A DNA stretch of 64,000 nt from NCBI GenBank assembly GCA_021397845.1, contig CM038046.1, positions 68,280,021 to 68,344,020 of the forward strand, in the 5' to 3' direction. A program made the position numbers and the translations under genes. Under the pieces are notes generated by a model that had not been told where the DNA came from, made no database searches, and saw only the letters and a list, made by a program, of their open reading frames with translations. This document shows positions 47,204 to 60,476 of this stretch, one piece after another (the stretch's first letter is position 1; each line of letters starts with the position of its first letter). Source of the stretch: Areca catechu. Lineage: Eukaryota; Streptophyta; Magnoliopsida; Arecales; Arecaceae.

Positions 47204-48590
47204 CTTGACTTAGAACTCCACCAATCCCTACTCCTGAAGCATCGCATGCTACTTCAAAGACCTTAGAAAAATCGGGTAGCCTTAAGACTGGTGCTTGGGT
47301 CATCTTACCTTTGATGTGAATGAAGGCCTTATCAGCTGACTTCGTCCATTCAAATTGGCCCTTCCTAATACAATCCGTGATAGGAGCAACTATAGTGCTA
47401 AACCCTCTAATAAATCTTCGATAAAACATAGCGAGGCCATGAAAACTTCTTACTTCACGAATATTATTGGGTGTTGGCCACTCTACAATTGCCTTAACCT
47501 TCTCAGGGTCAGCAGATACTCCTTCAGGGGTCACAACAAATCCTAGGAAGATAACTCTAGTAGTCATGAAAGCACATTTCTTTAGGTTGGCATAGAGGTT
47601 ATCTTTCCTAAGTGCTAAACAGACCTGCCTCAGATGTTGTTGTTGATCTTCTCTAGTCCTACTATAGATAAGTATGTCGTCAAAGTAAACGACAACAAAT
47701 TTCCCAATAAAGGCCCGTAGGACTTGATTCATGATTCGCATAAAAGTGCTAGGGGCGTTTGATAACCCAAAAGGCATGACTACCCATTCAAATAACCCGT
47801 CCTTAGATTTAAAGGCAGTCTTCCACTCATCCCCTGGTCTGATCCTAACTTGGAGATAGCCGCTCTTCAGGTCAATCTTAGAAAATATAGTTGCACCGGC
47901 CATCATATCTAACATATCATCCAAGCGGGGAATTGGAAACCTATACTTCACCGTGATTTTATTTATGGCACGACTATCAATACACATTCTCCATGTGCCA
48001 TCCTTCTTAGGGGTAAGTAAGGTTGGGACTGCGCATGGACTCAAACTTTCCCTAATGAATCCTTTCTTTAGGAGTTCTCCTACTTGTCGTTGTAATTCTT
48101 GGTGCTCGGTAGGGTTCATTCTATAATGGGAAAGGTTCGGTAGGGTTGCTCCGGGGACTAAATCTATCGCATGTTGTATATCCCTAAGAGATGGGAGTTG
48201 GTCGGGTAAGTCGTCGGGGAACACGTCTTTGAACTCCTCTAGCACCTCATTGACTTCTGGAGGTTGTTCTTTTGAAAGAGGTTCTTGATGATCCTTAATG
48301 GTCAAAATCCAAACGGGTGATCCATTGCTAATTTCTTGCTCCATTTCTTTAGCAGTGATCACGTTTATCCCTTTTTTCTTATCACTCAATTGGCTTGATC
48401 CTCTCTTAATGGGGTTCTTAGATGGAGAAGAATGGATTACGATCTTCTTTTCATTATGAGTAAACGAGCACAAATTAGAACGACCATAAAGTGTTACATC
48501 AAGATCGTACAACCATGGTCGGCCTAGGATTATGCTACTTACTCCCATTGGAAGTACATCACACCATACATTCTCTACGAATTGTATCAT
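47204..48590 (-). pseudogene. pol: Array E unit 1 pol, proximal part (protease end, RT)
   Basis: The minus-strand frame starts in the protease C-terminal segment (FVENVWCDVLPMGVSSIILGRPWLYDLDVTLYG). The catalytic protease site is absent because of the family deletion. RT includes MNPTEHQELQRQVGELLKKGF, WRMCIDSRAINKITVKYRFPIPRLDD and YFDD at 47676-47687. RNase H begins with VFEVACDASGVGIGGVLSQEN, where element F interrupts it. No stop is present in this 460-codon stretch. It continues at 28435. Confidence 0.9.
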
Positions 48591-48966
48591 AAAACTGATC
48601 TTGGGAAGCTCTCCTAGGGTTTGTTTCGTAGAGAGGGTTTTGATATGGAATCCTTCTAGGGTTCAATGGGGTCTCGAGTTCAGGTGCAAGACTAGGCTCA
48701 GGCTCAGTCTGGGCTTCATGATTGCTTTCCGAGGTTCTAGCCTCTAACTGATCCAAACTAGTAGTGATGTGGGCTAACTGCTCATTCATGTCTTGGTTGG
48801 TTTGTGCCACATTCTGATTTGTTTGGGCCAATTGCTCAATTAAACTCTTAGTCAGTTGAGCCACTTGATCATTTAGGCCTTTGATCAAATTCCCTAAGTT
48901 TTGGTCCATGGCTACACTTGTCTGGGCTTGGATTGGTGAATATAGTGTCCCTGCTCTAGTTGTCAT
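48559..48966 (-). pseudogene. gag: Array E unit 1 truncated gag
   Basis: The ATG at 48964-48966 gives MTTRAGTLYSPIQAQ. The sequence has a heptad-like region of repeated QLTKSL, LAQTNQNVAQTNQDMNEQLAHIT and ends NPRRASQDQFYD before a stop at 48559-48561. The gag core and zinc knuckle present in A, B and F are missing. The last 32 bases overlap the pol frame, which lies +1 relative to gag. The product, if made, would be a 135-residue coiled-coil protein. Confidence 0.8.
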
Positions 48967-49994
48967 GCATGCAAATGGACTTAAGTTCGAGCTAAGGTTT
49001 CCTAGACCTAGAGAACAAATTAGAAGTCTAATTAAGTGAACCAACTAGCTAGTAGTACTTATGGGACTTAGCCAGGTAGGTGGAGGGGAGTGAAGGTCCC
49101 TGATTACCAACCTTAGACACCAATCTGAGATTGGCCGGGTAGACGGACCAAATCACAAGCCCTGATACACCAATCCTAGACACCAAGCCAGTAAGCACAC
49201 ACCAATTAGCTGACACAGTTAACCTGACCCTAACGTGAGCCCAAACTTGTTGGTGTCCCTAACCCACTAGGGCAATTAACGTTCTACTCAATTTTAATTA
49301 ACGAGCTGGGATCGATATGCTGGTTGGTGATTTTTGGACTAGGGACAGGTGATGAAACCCTGACCCTATGTCAAATTGATGCCCTTAATTTGATTTCTCA
49401 TGAGATGAATGAAATGCAAAGGTGCTGCAGAAGTGTGTTGCAGTTTGAAAGTGGTGTGAAAAACGTGATAAAACAAATGTCCAAAAATTCTGAAAAATTC
49501 ATAGAGGATTTCTAACTTATATGTTTCAATGTAGATGAAAGAAATTTTAAAACTAAAATATGTACTACTTTAAGCAGATCCTATAATGGAAGATAAATAA
49601 AAAGGACAGAACAGAACCCTAATGATAGTGTCGAACTGCAGAAATTTTTATTTTTTTATAATTTTTTTCTGATGATGAAATTTAATATGGTGATAACTGA
49701 CTTAAAAAGAAACAAGAAAAAAAATATTTCAACAAACAATTAGCGACTTGCCTTTGGAGTTGCAGACGGATTACAGTAAACAGATGCAAGTTTTCAGAAA
49801 ACAGAACCTAATCAAACAAGTGCAATGGCTTACCCAAACTTCAATCTAAAAAATTCACGTATGGCCAGGGGCTCATTATTCCCATGGGTCGTGATAGTGT
49901 ACTGGAGTACACCCGCTCAGGAGGCGTGAATTTTAGATCTTGCTTGGATTTAAAGAAAACTATTCTACCCTAATGCAACCATGCTCTGATACCA
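48967..49994 (-). other. Array E unit 1 leader and PBS
   Basis: The PBS is at 49983-49994 (GCTCTGATACCA on the plus strand). The shared leader module is at about 49071-49189, including the CCAATCTGAGATTGG hairpin. The 63-codon plus-strand frame at 49324-49515 recurs in the sister units but is antisense to the element and not supported as a gene. Confidence 0.78.
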
Positions 49995-49997
49995 AGA

Positions 49998-51275
49998 TGA
50001 TGCTGCAAGCATATGAATAATGTTTTGAGTATGGTTTGTAGAGCAATGAAACTTAATTACACTAGCATTGTACTCATCATAATAAGACTTAAGGATTATA
50101 AGAAATGGAACTTTTACTTGATTAGACACAATCCTAAATTAAGAAGGAAGAAGATCTAGATAATAGGGGCTAATGATTGTGGACTTACCGTGATGAGCTT
50201 TCCAACCTTCTTTTGATTCATACCTTGAAACTACCAACGCTCAGAACTGAAGAACCTTGGATAACAGAGATCAGAACCCTGGACTTGGGCTTCAGCTTGT
50301 TGGTTCCTTGTCAAGGAAGACCCTGCTTGCAACTCGAAAACCTCGAAGGACCCTGCACATAAAGAATAAGAGTTAAGGAAGAAGAAAGGCATGCATATGG
50401 AAGGGATGGAAAATTTGTGAGCAAAGAAAGAGATTTGAGATGGCTTGGCTGACTCCAAGGCCTTCTTCCTGACTTGGGCGTTGGATGCTTGGAAGAGAGA
50501 ATAGTTTGGTGTGGAAGAGGGGCTTAGAGACAATCACTCAAAACATAAAACTTCAATTCAACTTCAACTTTCATTAATCTCCAACAATCAAAATCCCTTT
50601 TACAATGGGGCGTCCAAGGCTTTCTAATAGCCTTACAAAACTTTTGAAATTTGAAAACTCCCCAAATTATGAAGGATTACAAGGGAGGTTGGAGGATATG
50701 GGGCCTTGTTACATGGGATAAGGAGAAATTCATGGAGATTCTCCCTAAATTGTGGAGGATTACAAGGGAGGTTGGAGGATATGGGGCCTTGTTACATGGG
50801 ATAAGGAGAAATTCATGGAGATTGGCCGGTTTTTTTGAATTTAAAATGATTGGTCGATCTCCCCTTTAGGCGCCCATTTGAAGGTGACGTGGCTGATGAT
50901 GTGGCATCCCTGGTGGCTGCTTTGTTGGAATGGTGATATGGAATTCCAGCTTGGTGGACCAAGGTCTTTATTTGGAAGCTCCAAGTGGTTTGGTGAACCT
51001 CAACTTGAAGTAGCTTGGACTTGATTTAAATAAACCTAATGGAACTCTAATTGAGTTCTTATTTGAACCCAGATTTAGATAGGACATAATTACAGGACTC
51101 GATTGGACATAATTACAGGATTCATGAAATTGAAACTAAGTAATTACAGGACTCTTGAAAGTAAATTACCCTTTACAAGAAAAATTTAACCTAGTGATCT
51201 TCGATCCAAAGTGGAATCAGGTTAACCTTATTTGAGTGGGATTTTATTCTGCTTCTTCTTCTGGTATCCACACCA
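49998..51275 (-). repeat. Array E LTR 2
   Basis: 1278 bases. It serves both as the 5' LTR of unit 1 (PBS on its left) and as the 3' LTR of unit 2 (PPT on its right). The 83-bp duplication starts at about 50660. Confidence 0.9.
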
Positions 51276-54200
51276 ATTCTCCTGGGATGGGCAGAACTCG
51301 ACCCAGTCGAGTATGGTTCAGTTTTGCCCTGGTAATGCTCGAACAGGTCTGGGTTAAGTCTTTGCAGGTCCTCTCGAGTAATTCAAGAGTTGTCGGACTC
51401 AGGTCGACCTTGCCATTGAACCAGGTATCGTTGATAGTCCTTATTCCTGGTAGTAATGGTCTTGTCATCCAGGATTCTCTCAATCCTCTCTGTCCGCTCA
51501 GGTAGGGTTGGTGGTGGACACTTGGAAATATGTTCACTCTCAATGAAAGTTTCTGGCCCAAAAGGCTCACTAGGTATTAGTACTGGTCTTTGTATTCTAC
51601 TAGGTCTGAAACATTAAAGGTTGTACTGATACCCATATCAGGTGGAAGTTCCAAAAGATACGCATTAGGCCCTATTTTCTTTAAGATCTTGAAAGGTCCC
51701 GCTCCGCGGGCATGCAGCTTCTTTATGGTTCCAGAGAAGAACCATTCAGGGTTAAGCCTAATCTTCGCATAATCTCCTTCACAGAATTCTTTAGCCCTCT
51801 TATGTGAGTCAGCTAAGTGTTTGTAAGTTTCATTGCTCAGGTTGATCTTATTACTGATTTCTTTATGCAGATTTATGACATGCTGTGCAAAAGACTCAAC
51901 AGACTCAAAGACTCGTGTGTGAATAGGTAGTGGGATTAGATCTAAAGGCTTCCTAGGCTTGTAACCATGGACTATCTCAAAGGGACTTTTGCCCGTAGAT
52001 CTATTGACTGAACTATTGTAAGCGAACTCAGCACGTGGCAATAACAAATCCCAGTTCCCTAGACTTTCTCCCACTAGGCATCTCAGCAAGTTCCCTAGAC
52101 TTCTATTTACAACCTCAGTTTGTCCATCAGTCTGGGGATGGTAGGCTGTGGAGAATTTCAGTCTGGTTCCTAATAGGTGCCCAATGGTTTTCCAGAAGTA
52201 ACTTGTGAAGTGGACATCCCTATCAGAAACTATGGTTTTTGGTAACCCGTGGAGTCTGACTACTTGATCAAGAAAGAGTTTGGCTATCCTAGAGGCATCC
52301 GAAGTTTGGGAGCAAGGTATGAAATGGGCCATTTTTGAAAACTGGTCGACCACCACAAAGATTGAATCATGTTTTCGAATGGTCTTGGGTAATCCTAGAA
52401 CAAAGTCCAGGCTTAGATCCTGCCATGGACACTCAGGTACAGGTAATGGAGTGTATAGCCCGATATTCTTCTTTTGCTGCTTTGCAACAGCACATATCCT
52501 ACATCGAGCTACAAGGTTTACTACTTGTTTCTTAAGGCCTGGCAAGTAAAATTGTTCCTCAACAGCCAAGATAGTCTTGTTTCGTTCGAAGTGGCCAGCC
52601 AAACCTCCTGCATGTATCTCCCAAACTAAAAAATCTCTTAAGGAGGTTCTTGGGATGCAAAGCCTATTCTCTCTAAAAAGATAACCATCTAGAAGGGTAT
52701 AGTCACTATGATCACTAGATGGTCCTTGATGCAAAACCTGATAAATTTCACCAAAATCTGGACAGGTTTCGTACTGCTCTTTAAGTCTTTCAAAACCTAT
52801 GACTTTAGTACTGACTGAAGATAAAAGTAACGTTCTACGACTTAGGGCATCAGCTACCTTATTGTCAGTTCCCGATTGATGTTTCAGGACAAAAATATAG
52901 GATTGGATGTATTCTACTCATTTGGCATGCCTAGGGTTTAGTTTCTTTTGGGAACTCAAAAACCTAAGGGCTTCATGGTCTGAAAATAAAACAAATTCTT
53001 GCGGTAGGAGATAATGCCTCCAATACCTTAATGCTTGCACTACCGCATAAAGCTCCCGATCATATGTGGAGTATTTCTTCTTGGCTTCATTCAATTTCTC
53101 ACTAAAGAATGCTACGGGATGGTTTTCTTGACTCAGAACTCCACCAATTCCTACTCCCGAAGCATCGCATGCTAGTTCAAAGACCTTAGAAAAATCGGGT
53201 AGCCTTAAGACTGGTGCTTGGGTCATCTTACCTTTGATGTGAGTGAAGGCCTTATCAGCTGACTTCGTCCATTCAAATTGGCCCTTCCTAGTACAATCCA
53301 TGATAGGAGCAACTATAGTGCTAAACCCTCTAATAAATCTTCGATAAAACGTAGCGAGGCCATGAAAACTTCTTACTTCATGAATATTATTGGGTGTTGG
53401 CCACTCTACAATTGCCTTAACCTTCTCAGGGTCAGCGGATACTCCTTCAGGGGTCACAACAAATCCTAGGAAGATAACTCTAGTAGTCATGAAAGCACAT
53501 TTCTTTAGGTTGGCATAGAGGTTATCTTTTCTAAGTGCTAAACAGACCTGCCTCAGATGTTGTTGTTGATCTTCTCTAGTCCTACTATAGATAAGTATGT
53601 CGTCAAAGTAAACGACAACAAATTTCCCAATAATGGCCCGTAGGACTTGATTCATGATTCGCATAAAAGTGCTAGGGGTGTTTGATAACCCAAAAGGCAT
53701 GACTACCCATTCAAATAACCCGTCCTTAGTTTTAAAGGCAGTCTTCCATTCATCCCCTGGTCTGATCCTAACTTGGTGATAGCCGCTCTTCAGGTCAATC
53801 TTAGAAAATATAGTTGCACCAGCCATCATATCTAACATATCATCCAAGCGGGGAATGGGAAACCTATACTTCACCATGATTTTATCTATGGCACGACTAT
53901 CAACACACATTCTCCATGTGCCATCCTTCTTAGGGGTAAGTAAGGTTGGGACTACGCATGAACTCAAACTTTCCTTAATGAATCCTTTCTTTAGGGGTTC
54001 TCCTACTAGTCGTTGTAATTCTTGGTGCTCGGTAGGGTTCATTCTATAATGGGGAAGGTTTGGTAGGGTTTCTCCGGGGACTAAATCTATCGCATGTTGT
54101 ATATCCCTAAGAGATAGGAGTTGGTCGGGTAAGTCATCGGGGAACACGTCTTTGAACTCCTCTAGCACCTCACTGACTTCTGGAGGTTGTTCTTTTGAAA

Positions 54201-54513
54201 GAGGTTCTTGATGATCCTTAATGGTCAAAATCCAAACGGGTGATCCATTGCTAATTTCTTGCTCCATTTCTTTAGCAGTGATCACGTTTATCCCTTTTTT
54301 ATTATCACTCAATTGGCTTGATCCTCTCTTAATGGGGTTCTTAGGTGGAGAAGAATGGATTACGATCTTCTTTTCATTATGAGCAAACGAGTACGAATTA
54401 GAACGACCATAGAGTGTTACATCAAGATCATACAACCATGGTCGGCCTAGGATTATGCTACTTGCTCCCATTGGAAGTACATCACACCATACTTTCTCTA
54501 GGAATTGTATCAT
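51276..54513 (-). pseudogene. pol: Array E unit 2 pol
   Basis: The minus-strand frame from 54513 reads the protease C-terminal remnant, RT with YFDD at 53599-53610, and RNase H to a TGA at 52918-52920 that replaces the conserved Trp of HAKWVEYIQ. The same frame then carries the zinc region, the integrase core with first Asp at 52405-52407, VSDRDVHF and TEVVNRSLG down to 51577. There a one-base loss near 51585 shifts the frame before the chromodomain-like tail (near 51370-51440). No protease site exists. Two lesions in all, so the copy is fairly well preserved. Confidence 0.9.
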
Positions 54514-54889
54514 AAAATTGATCTTGGGAAGCTCTCCTAGGGTTTGTTTCGTAGAGAGGGTTTTGATATGGAATCCTTCTAGGGTTCAATGGGGTCTCGA
54601 GTTCAGGTGCAAGACTAGGCTCAGGCTCAGTCTGGGCTTCATGATTGCTTTCCGGGGTTCTAGCCTCTAACTGATCCAACCTAGTAGTGATGTGGGCTAA
54701 CTGCTCATTCATGTCTTGGTTGGTTTGTGTCACATTCTGATTTGTTTGGGCCAATTTCTCAGTTAAACTCTTAGTCAGTTGGGCCACTTGATCATTTAGG
54801 CCTTTGATCAAATTCCCTAAGTTTTGGTCCATGGCTACACTTGACTGGGCTTGGATTGGTGAATATGGTGTCCCTGCTTTAGTTGTCAT
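54482..54889 (-). pseudogene. gag: Array E unit 2 truncated gag
   Basis: MTTKAGTPYSPIQAQ from the ATG at 54887-54889, ending in DQFYDTIPRESMV at the TGA 54482-54484. It has the same length (135 residues) and same junction as unit 1: coiled-coil-like N-terminal gag only. It overlaps pol by 32 bases with a +1 offset. Confidence 0.8.
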
Positions 54890-55917
54890 GCATGCAAATG
54901 GACTCAAGTTCGAGCTAAGGTTTCCTAGACCTAGAGCACAAATTAGAAGTCTAATTAAGTGAACCAACTAGCTAGTAGTACTTATGGGACTTAGCCAGGT
55001 AGGTGGAGGGGAGTGAAGGTCCCTGATTGCCAACCTTAGACACCAATCTGAGATTGGCCAGGTAGGCGGACCAAATCACAAGCCCTGACGCACCAATCCT
55101 AGACACCAAACCAGTAAGCACAGACCAATTAGCTGACACAATTAACTTGACCCTAACGTGAACCCAAACTTGTTGGTGTCCCTAACCCACTAGGGCAATT
55201 AACGTTCTACTCAATTTTAATTAACGGGCTGGGATCGATATGCTGGTTGGTGATTTTTGGGCTAGGGACAGGTGATGAAACCCTGACCCTATGTCAAATT
55301 GATGTCCTTAATTTGATTTCTCATGAGATGAATGAAATGCAAAGGTGCTGCAGAAGTGTGTTGCAGTTTGAAAGTGATGTAAAAAACATGATAAAACAAA
55401 TGTCCAAAAATTCTGAAAAATTCACAGTGGATTTCTAACTTATATGTTTCAATGCAGATGAAAGGAATTTTAAAACTAAAATATGTACTACTCTAAGAAG
55501 ATCCTACAATGGAAGATAAATAAAAAGTACAGAATAGAATCCTAATGACAGTGTCGAACTGCAGAAATTTTCATTTTTTTATAATATTTTTCTGATGATG
55601 AAATTTAATTTGGTGATAACTGACTTAAAAAGAAACAAGAAAAAAAATATTTCAACAAACAATTAGCGACTTGCCTTTGGAGCTGCAGACGGATTACAGT
55701 AAACAGATGCAAGTTTTCATAAAACATAACCTAATCAAACAAGTGCAATGGCTTACCCAAACTTCAATCTAAAAAATTCACGTATGGCCAGGGGCTCATT
55801 ATTCCCATGGATCGTGACAGTGTACTGGAGTACACCCGCTCAGGAGGAGTGAATTTTAGATCTTGCTTGGATTTAAAGAAAACTATTCTACCCTAATGCA
55901 ACCATGCTCTGATACCA
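54890..55917 (-). other. Array E unit 2 leader and PBS
   Basis: PBS at 55906-55917 and shared leader module at about 54991-55112. Otherwise AT-rich non-coding sequence. Confidence 0.78.
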
Positions 55918-55920
55918 AGA

Positions 55921-57199
55921 TGATGCGGCAAGCATATGAATAATGTTTTGAGTATGGTTTGTAGAGCAATGAAACCTAATTACACTAGCATTGTACTCAT
56001 CATAATAAGACTTAAGGATTATAAGAAATGGAACTTTTACTTGATTAGACACAATCCTAAATTAAGAAGGAAGAAGATCTAGATAATAGGGGCTAATGAT
56101 TGTGGACTTACCATGATGAGCTTTCCAACCTTCTTTTGATTCATACCTTGAAACTACCAACGCTCAGAACTGAAGAACCTTGGATAACAGAGATCAGAAC
56201 CCTGGACTTAGGCTTCAGCTTGTTGGTTCCTTGTCAAGGAAGACCCTGCTTGCAACTCGAAAACCTCGAAGGACCCTGCACATAAAGAATAAGAGTTAAG
56301 GAAGAAGAAAGGCATGCATATGGAAGGGATGGAAAATTTGTGAGCAAAGAAAGAGATTTGAGATGGCTTGGCCGACTCCAAGGCCTTCTTCTTGACTTGG
56401 GCATTGGATGCTTGGAAGAGAGAATAGTTTGGTGTGGAAGAGGGGCTTAGAGACAATCACTCAAAACATAAAACTTCAATTCAACTTCAACTTTCATTAA
56501 TCTCCAAAAATCAAAATCCCTTTTATAATGGGGCATCCAAGGCTTTTTAATAGCCTTACAAAACTTTTGAAATTTGAAAACTCCCCAAATTATGAAGGAT
56601 TACAAGGGAGGTTGGAGGGTATGGGGCCTTGTTACATGGGATAACGAGAAATTCATAGAGATTCTTTCCAAATTGTAGAGGATTACAAGGGAGGTTGGAG
56701 GATATGGGGCCTTGTTACATGGGATAAAGAGAAATTCATGGAGATTGGCCGGTTTCTTTGAATTTAAAATGATTGGTCGATCTCTCCTTTAGGCGCCCAT
56801 TTGAAGGTGATGTGGCTGATGATGTGGCATCCCTGGTGGCTGCTTTTGTTGGCATGGTGATGTGGAATTCCAGCTTGGTGGACCAAGGTCTTTATTGGGA
56901 AGCTCCAAGTGGTTTAGTGAACCTCAACTTGAAGTAGCTTGGACTTGATTTAAATAAACCTAATGGAACTCTAATTGAGTTCTTATTTGAACCCAAATTT
57001 AGACAAGACATAATTACAGGACTCGATTGGACTTAATTACAGGATTCATGAAATTGAAACTAAGTAATTACAGGACTCTTGAAAGTAAATTGCCCTTTAC
57101 AAGAAAAATTTAACCTAGTGATCTTCGAACCAAAGTGGAATCAGGTTAACCTTATTTGAGCGGGGTTTTATTCTGCTTCTGCTTCTGGTGTCCACACCA
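55921..57199 (-). repeat. Array E LTR 3
   Basis: 1279 bases, TGATGCGGCAAGC to GTGTCCACACCA on the plus strand, with the PBS of unit 2 to the left and the PPT of unit 3 to the right. Confidence 0.9.
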
Positions 57200-60100
57200 A
57201 TTCTCCTGGGGTGGGCAGAACTCGACCCAGTCGAGTATGGTTTAGTTTTGCCCTGGTAATGCTCGAACAAGTCTGGGTTAAGTCTTTGCAGGTCCTCTCG
57301 AGTAATCCAAGAGTTGTCGGACTCAAGTCGACCTTGCCATTGAACCAGGTATCGCTGATAGTCCTTATTCCTAGTAGTATTGGTCTTGTCATCCAAGATT
57401 CTCTCAATCCTCTCTCTCCGCTCAGGTAGGGTTGGTGGTGGACACTCGGAAATATGTTCAGTCTCAATGAAAGTTTCTGGCCCAAAAGGCTCACTAGGTA
57501 TTAGTACTGGTTCTTTGTATTCTACTAGGTCTGAAACATTAAAGGTTGTACTGATACCCATATTAGGTGGAAGTTCCAAAACATACGCATTAGGCCCTAC
57601 TTTTTTTAAGATCTTGAAAGGTCCCGCTCCGCGGGCATGCAGCTTCTTTATGGTTCCAGAGGGGAACCGTTCAGGGTTGAGCCTAATCATCGCATAATCT
57701 CCTTCACAGAATTCTTTAAACCTCTTATGTGAGTCAGCTAAGTGTTTGTAAGTTTCATTGCTCAGGTTGATCTTATTACTGATTTCTTTATGCAGATTTG
57801 TGATATGCTGTGCAAAAGACTTAGCAGACTCATAGACTCGTGTGTGAATAGGTAGTGGGATTAGATCTAAAGGCTTCCTAGGCTTGTAACCATGGACTAT
57901 CTCAAAGGGACTTTTGCCCGTAAATCTATTGACCGAACTATTGTAAGCGAACTCAGCACGTGGCAATAACAAATCCTAGTTCCCTAGATTTCTCCCACTA
58001 GGCATCTCAGCAAGTTCCCTAGACTTCTATTTACAACCTCGGTTTGTCCATCAGTCTGGGGATGGTAGGCTGTGGAGAATTTCAGTCTGGTTCCTAATAG
58101 GTGCCAAAGGGTTTTCCAGAAGTCACTTGTGAAGCGGACATCCCTATCAGAAACTATGGTTTTTGGTAACTCGTGGAGTCTGACTACTTGATCAAGAAAG
58201 ATTTTGGCTATCCTAGAGGCATCGGAAGTTTGGGAGCAAGGTATGAAATGGGCCATTTTTGAAAACCGGTCGACCACCACAAAGATTGAATTATGTTTTC
58301 GAATGGTCTTGGGTAATCCTAGAACAAATACCAGGCTTAGATCTTGCCATGGACACTCAGGTACAGGTAATGGAGTGTATAGCCCGGTATTCTTCTTTTG
58401 CTGCTTTGCAACAGCACATATCCTACATCGGGCTACAAGGTTTGCTATTTGTTTCTTAAGGCCTGGCCAGTAAAATTGTTCTAATACAGCCAAGATAGTC
58501 TTGTTTCGTGCGAAGTGGCCAGCCAAACCTCCCGCATGTATCTCCCAAACTAAAAAATCTCTTAAGGAGGTTCTTGGGATGCAAAGCCTATTCTCTCTAA
58601 AAAGATAACCATCTAGAAGGGTATAGTCACTATGATCACTAGATGGTCCTTGATGCAAAACCTGATAAATTTCACCAAAATCTGGACAGGTTTCGTACTG
58701 CTCTTTATGTCTTTCAAAACCTATAACTTTAGTACTGACTGAAGATAAAAGTAACGTTCTACGACTTAGGGCATCAGCTACCTTATTGTCAGTTCCCAAT
58801 TGATGTTTTAGGACAAAAGTATAGGATTGGATGTATTCTACCCATTTGGCATGCCTAGGGTTTAGTTTCTTTTGGGAACTCAAAAACCTAAGGGCTTCAT
58901 GGTCTGAAAATAAAACAAATTCTTGTGGTAGGAGATAATGCCTCCAATACCTTAATGCTTGCACTAACGCATAAAGCTCCCGATCATATGTGGAGTATTT
59001 CTTCCTGGCTTCATTCAATTTCTCACTAAAGAATGCTATGGGATGGTTTTCTTGACTCAGAACTCCACCAATCCCTACTCCCGAAGCATCGCATGCTACT
59101 TCAAAGACCTTAGAAAAATCGAGTAGCCTTAAGACTGGTGCTTGGGTCATCTTACCTTTGATGTGAATGAAGGCCTTATCAGCTGACTTCGTCCATTCAA
59201 ATTGGCCCTTCCTAATACAATCCGTGATAGGAGCAACTATAGTGCTAAACCCTCTAATAAATCTTCGATAAAACGTAGCGAGGCCATGAAAACTTCTTAC
59301 TTCGTGAATATTATTGGGTGTTGGCCACTCTATAATTACCTTAACCTTCTCAGGGTTAGCAGATACTCCTTCAGGGATCATAATAAATCCTAGGAAGATA
59401 ACTCTAATAGTCATGAAAGCACATTTCTTTAGGTTGGCATAGAGGTTATCTTTCCTAAGTGCTAAACAGACCTGCCTCAGATGTTGTTGATGATCTTCTC
59501 TAGTCCTACTATAGATAAGTATGTCGTCAAAGTAAACGACAACAAATTTCCCAATAAAGGCCCGTAGGACTTGATTCATGATTCGCATAAACGTGCTAGG
59601 GGCGTTTGATGACCCAAAAGGCATGACTACCCATTCAAATAACCCGTCCTTAGTTTTAAAGGCAGTCTTCCATTCATCCCCTGGTCTGATCCTAACTTGG
59701 TGATAGCCGCTCTTCAGGTCAATCTTAGAAAATATAGTTGCACCGGCCATCATATCTAACATATCATCCAAGAGGGGAATGGGAAACCTATACTTCACCG
59801 TGATTTTATTTATGGCACGACTATCAACACACATTCTCCAAGTGCCATCCTTCGTAGGAGTAAGTAAGGTTGGGACTGCGCATGGACTCAAACTTTCCCT
59901 AATGAATCTTTTCTTTAGGAGTTCTCCTACTTGTCTTTGTAATTCTTGGTGCTCGGTAGGGTTCATTCTATAATGGGGAAGGTTCGGTAGGGTTGCTCTG
60001 GGGACTAAATCTATCGTATGTTGTATATCCCTAAGAGGTGGGAGTTGGTCGGGTAAGTCGTCGGGGAACACGTCTTTAAACTCCTCTAGCACCTCACTGA

Positions 60101-60476
60101 CTTCTGGAGGTTGTTCTTTTGAAAGAGGTTCTTGATGATCCTTAATGGTCAAAATCCAAACGGGTGATCCATTGCTAATTTCTTGCTTCATTTCTTTAGC
60201 AGTGATCACGTTTATCCCTTTTTTCTTATCACTCAATTGGCTTGATCCTCTCTTAATGGGGTTCTTAGGTGGAGAAGAATGGATTACGATCTTCTTTCCA
60301 TTATGAGTAGACGAGCACGAATTAGAACGACCATAGAGTGTTACATCAAGATCGTACAACCATGGTCGGCCTAGGATTATGCTACTTACTCCCATTGGAA
60401 GTACATCACACCATACTTTCTCTAGGAATTGGATCATAAAATTGATCTTGGGAAGCTCTCCTAGGGTTTGTTTCAT
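57115..60476 (-). pseudogene. pol: Array E unit 3 pol (longest gypsy frame)
   Basis: An 830-codon frame (57984-60476) covers the protease C-terminal remnant (codons 1-50), RT (about 165-345, YFDD at 315-318, coordinates 59523-59534), RNase H (about 430-560) and integrase to the TEVVNRSLGNLLRCLVGE segment. A one-base loss near 57985 moves the remaining 285 codons to another frame. Those contain a GPFKIL region and a chromodomain-like YLVQWQGRLESDNSW, ending at 57115, 85 bases inside LTR 3. The first catalytic Asp of integrase is Val (58329-58331), so this integrase is predicted inactive even apart from the frameshift. Confidence 0.92.

Noticed and set aside
49324..49515. 63-codon plus-strand frame repeated in three E leaders (also 55247-55438 and 61148-61351)
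   Set aside because: It is antisense to the element in an untranslated leader; similarity simply reflects shared ancestry of the units.
50231..50533. 100-codon minus-strand frame conserved in all four E LTRs
   Set aside because: It is on the element's sense strand in the LTR, but has a low-complexity composition and no recognised family; not enough to call a gene.
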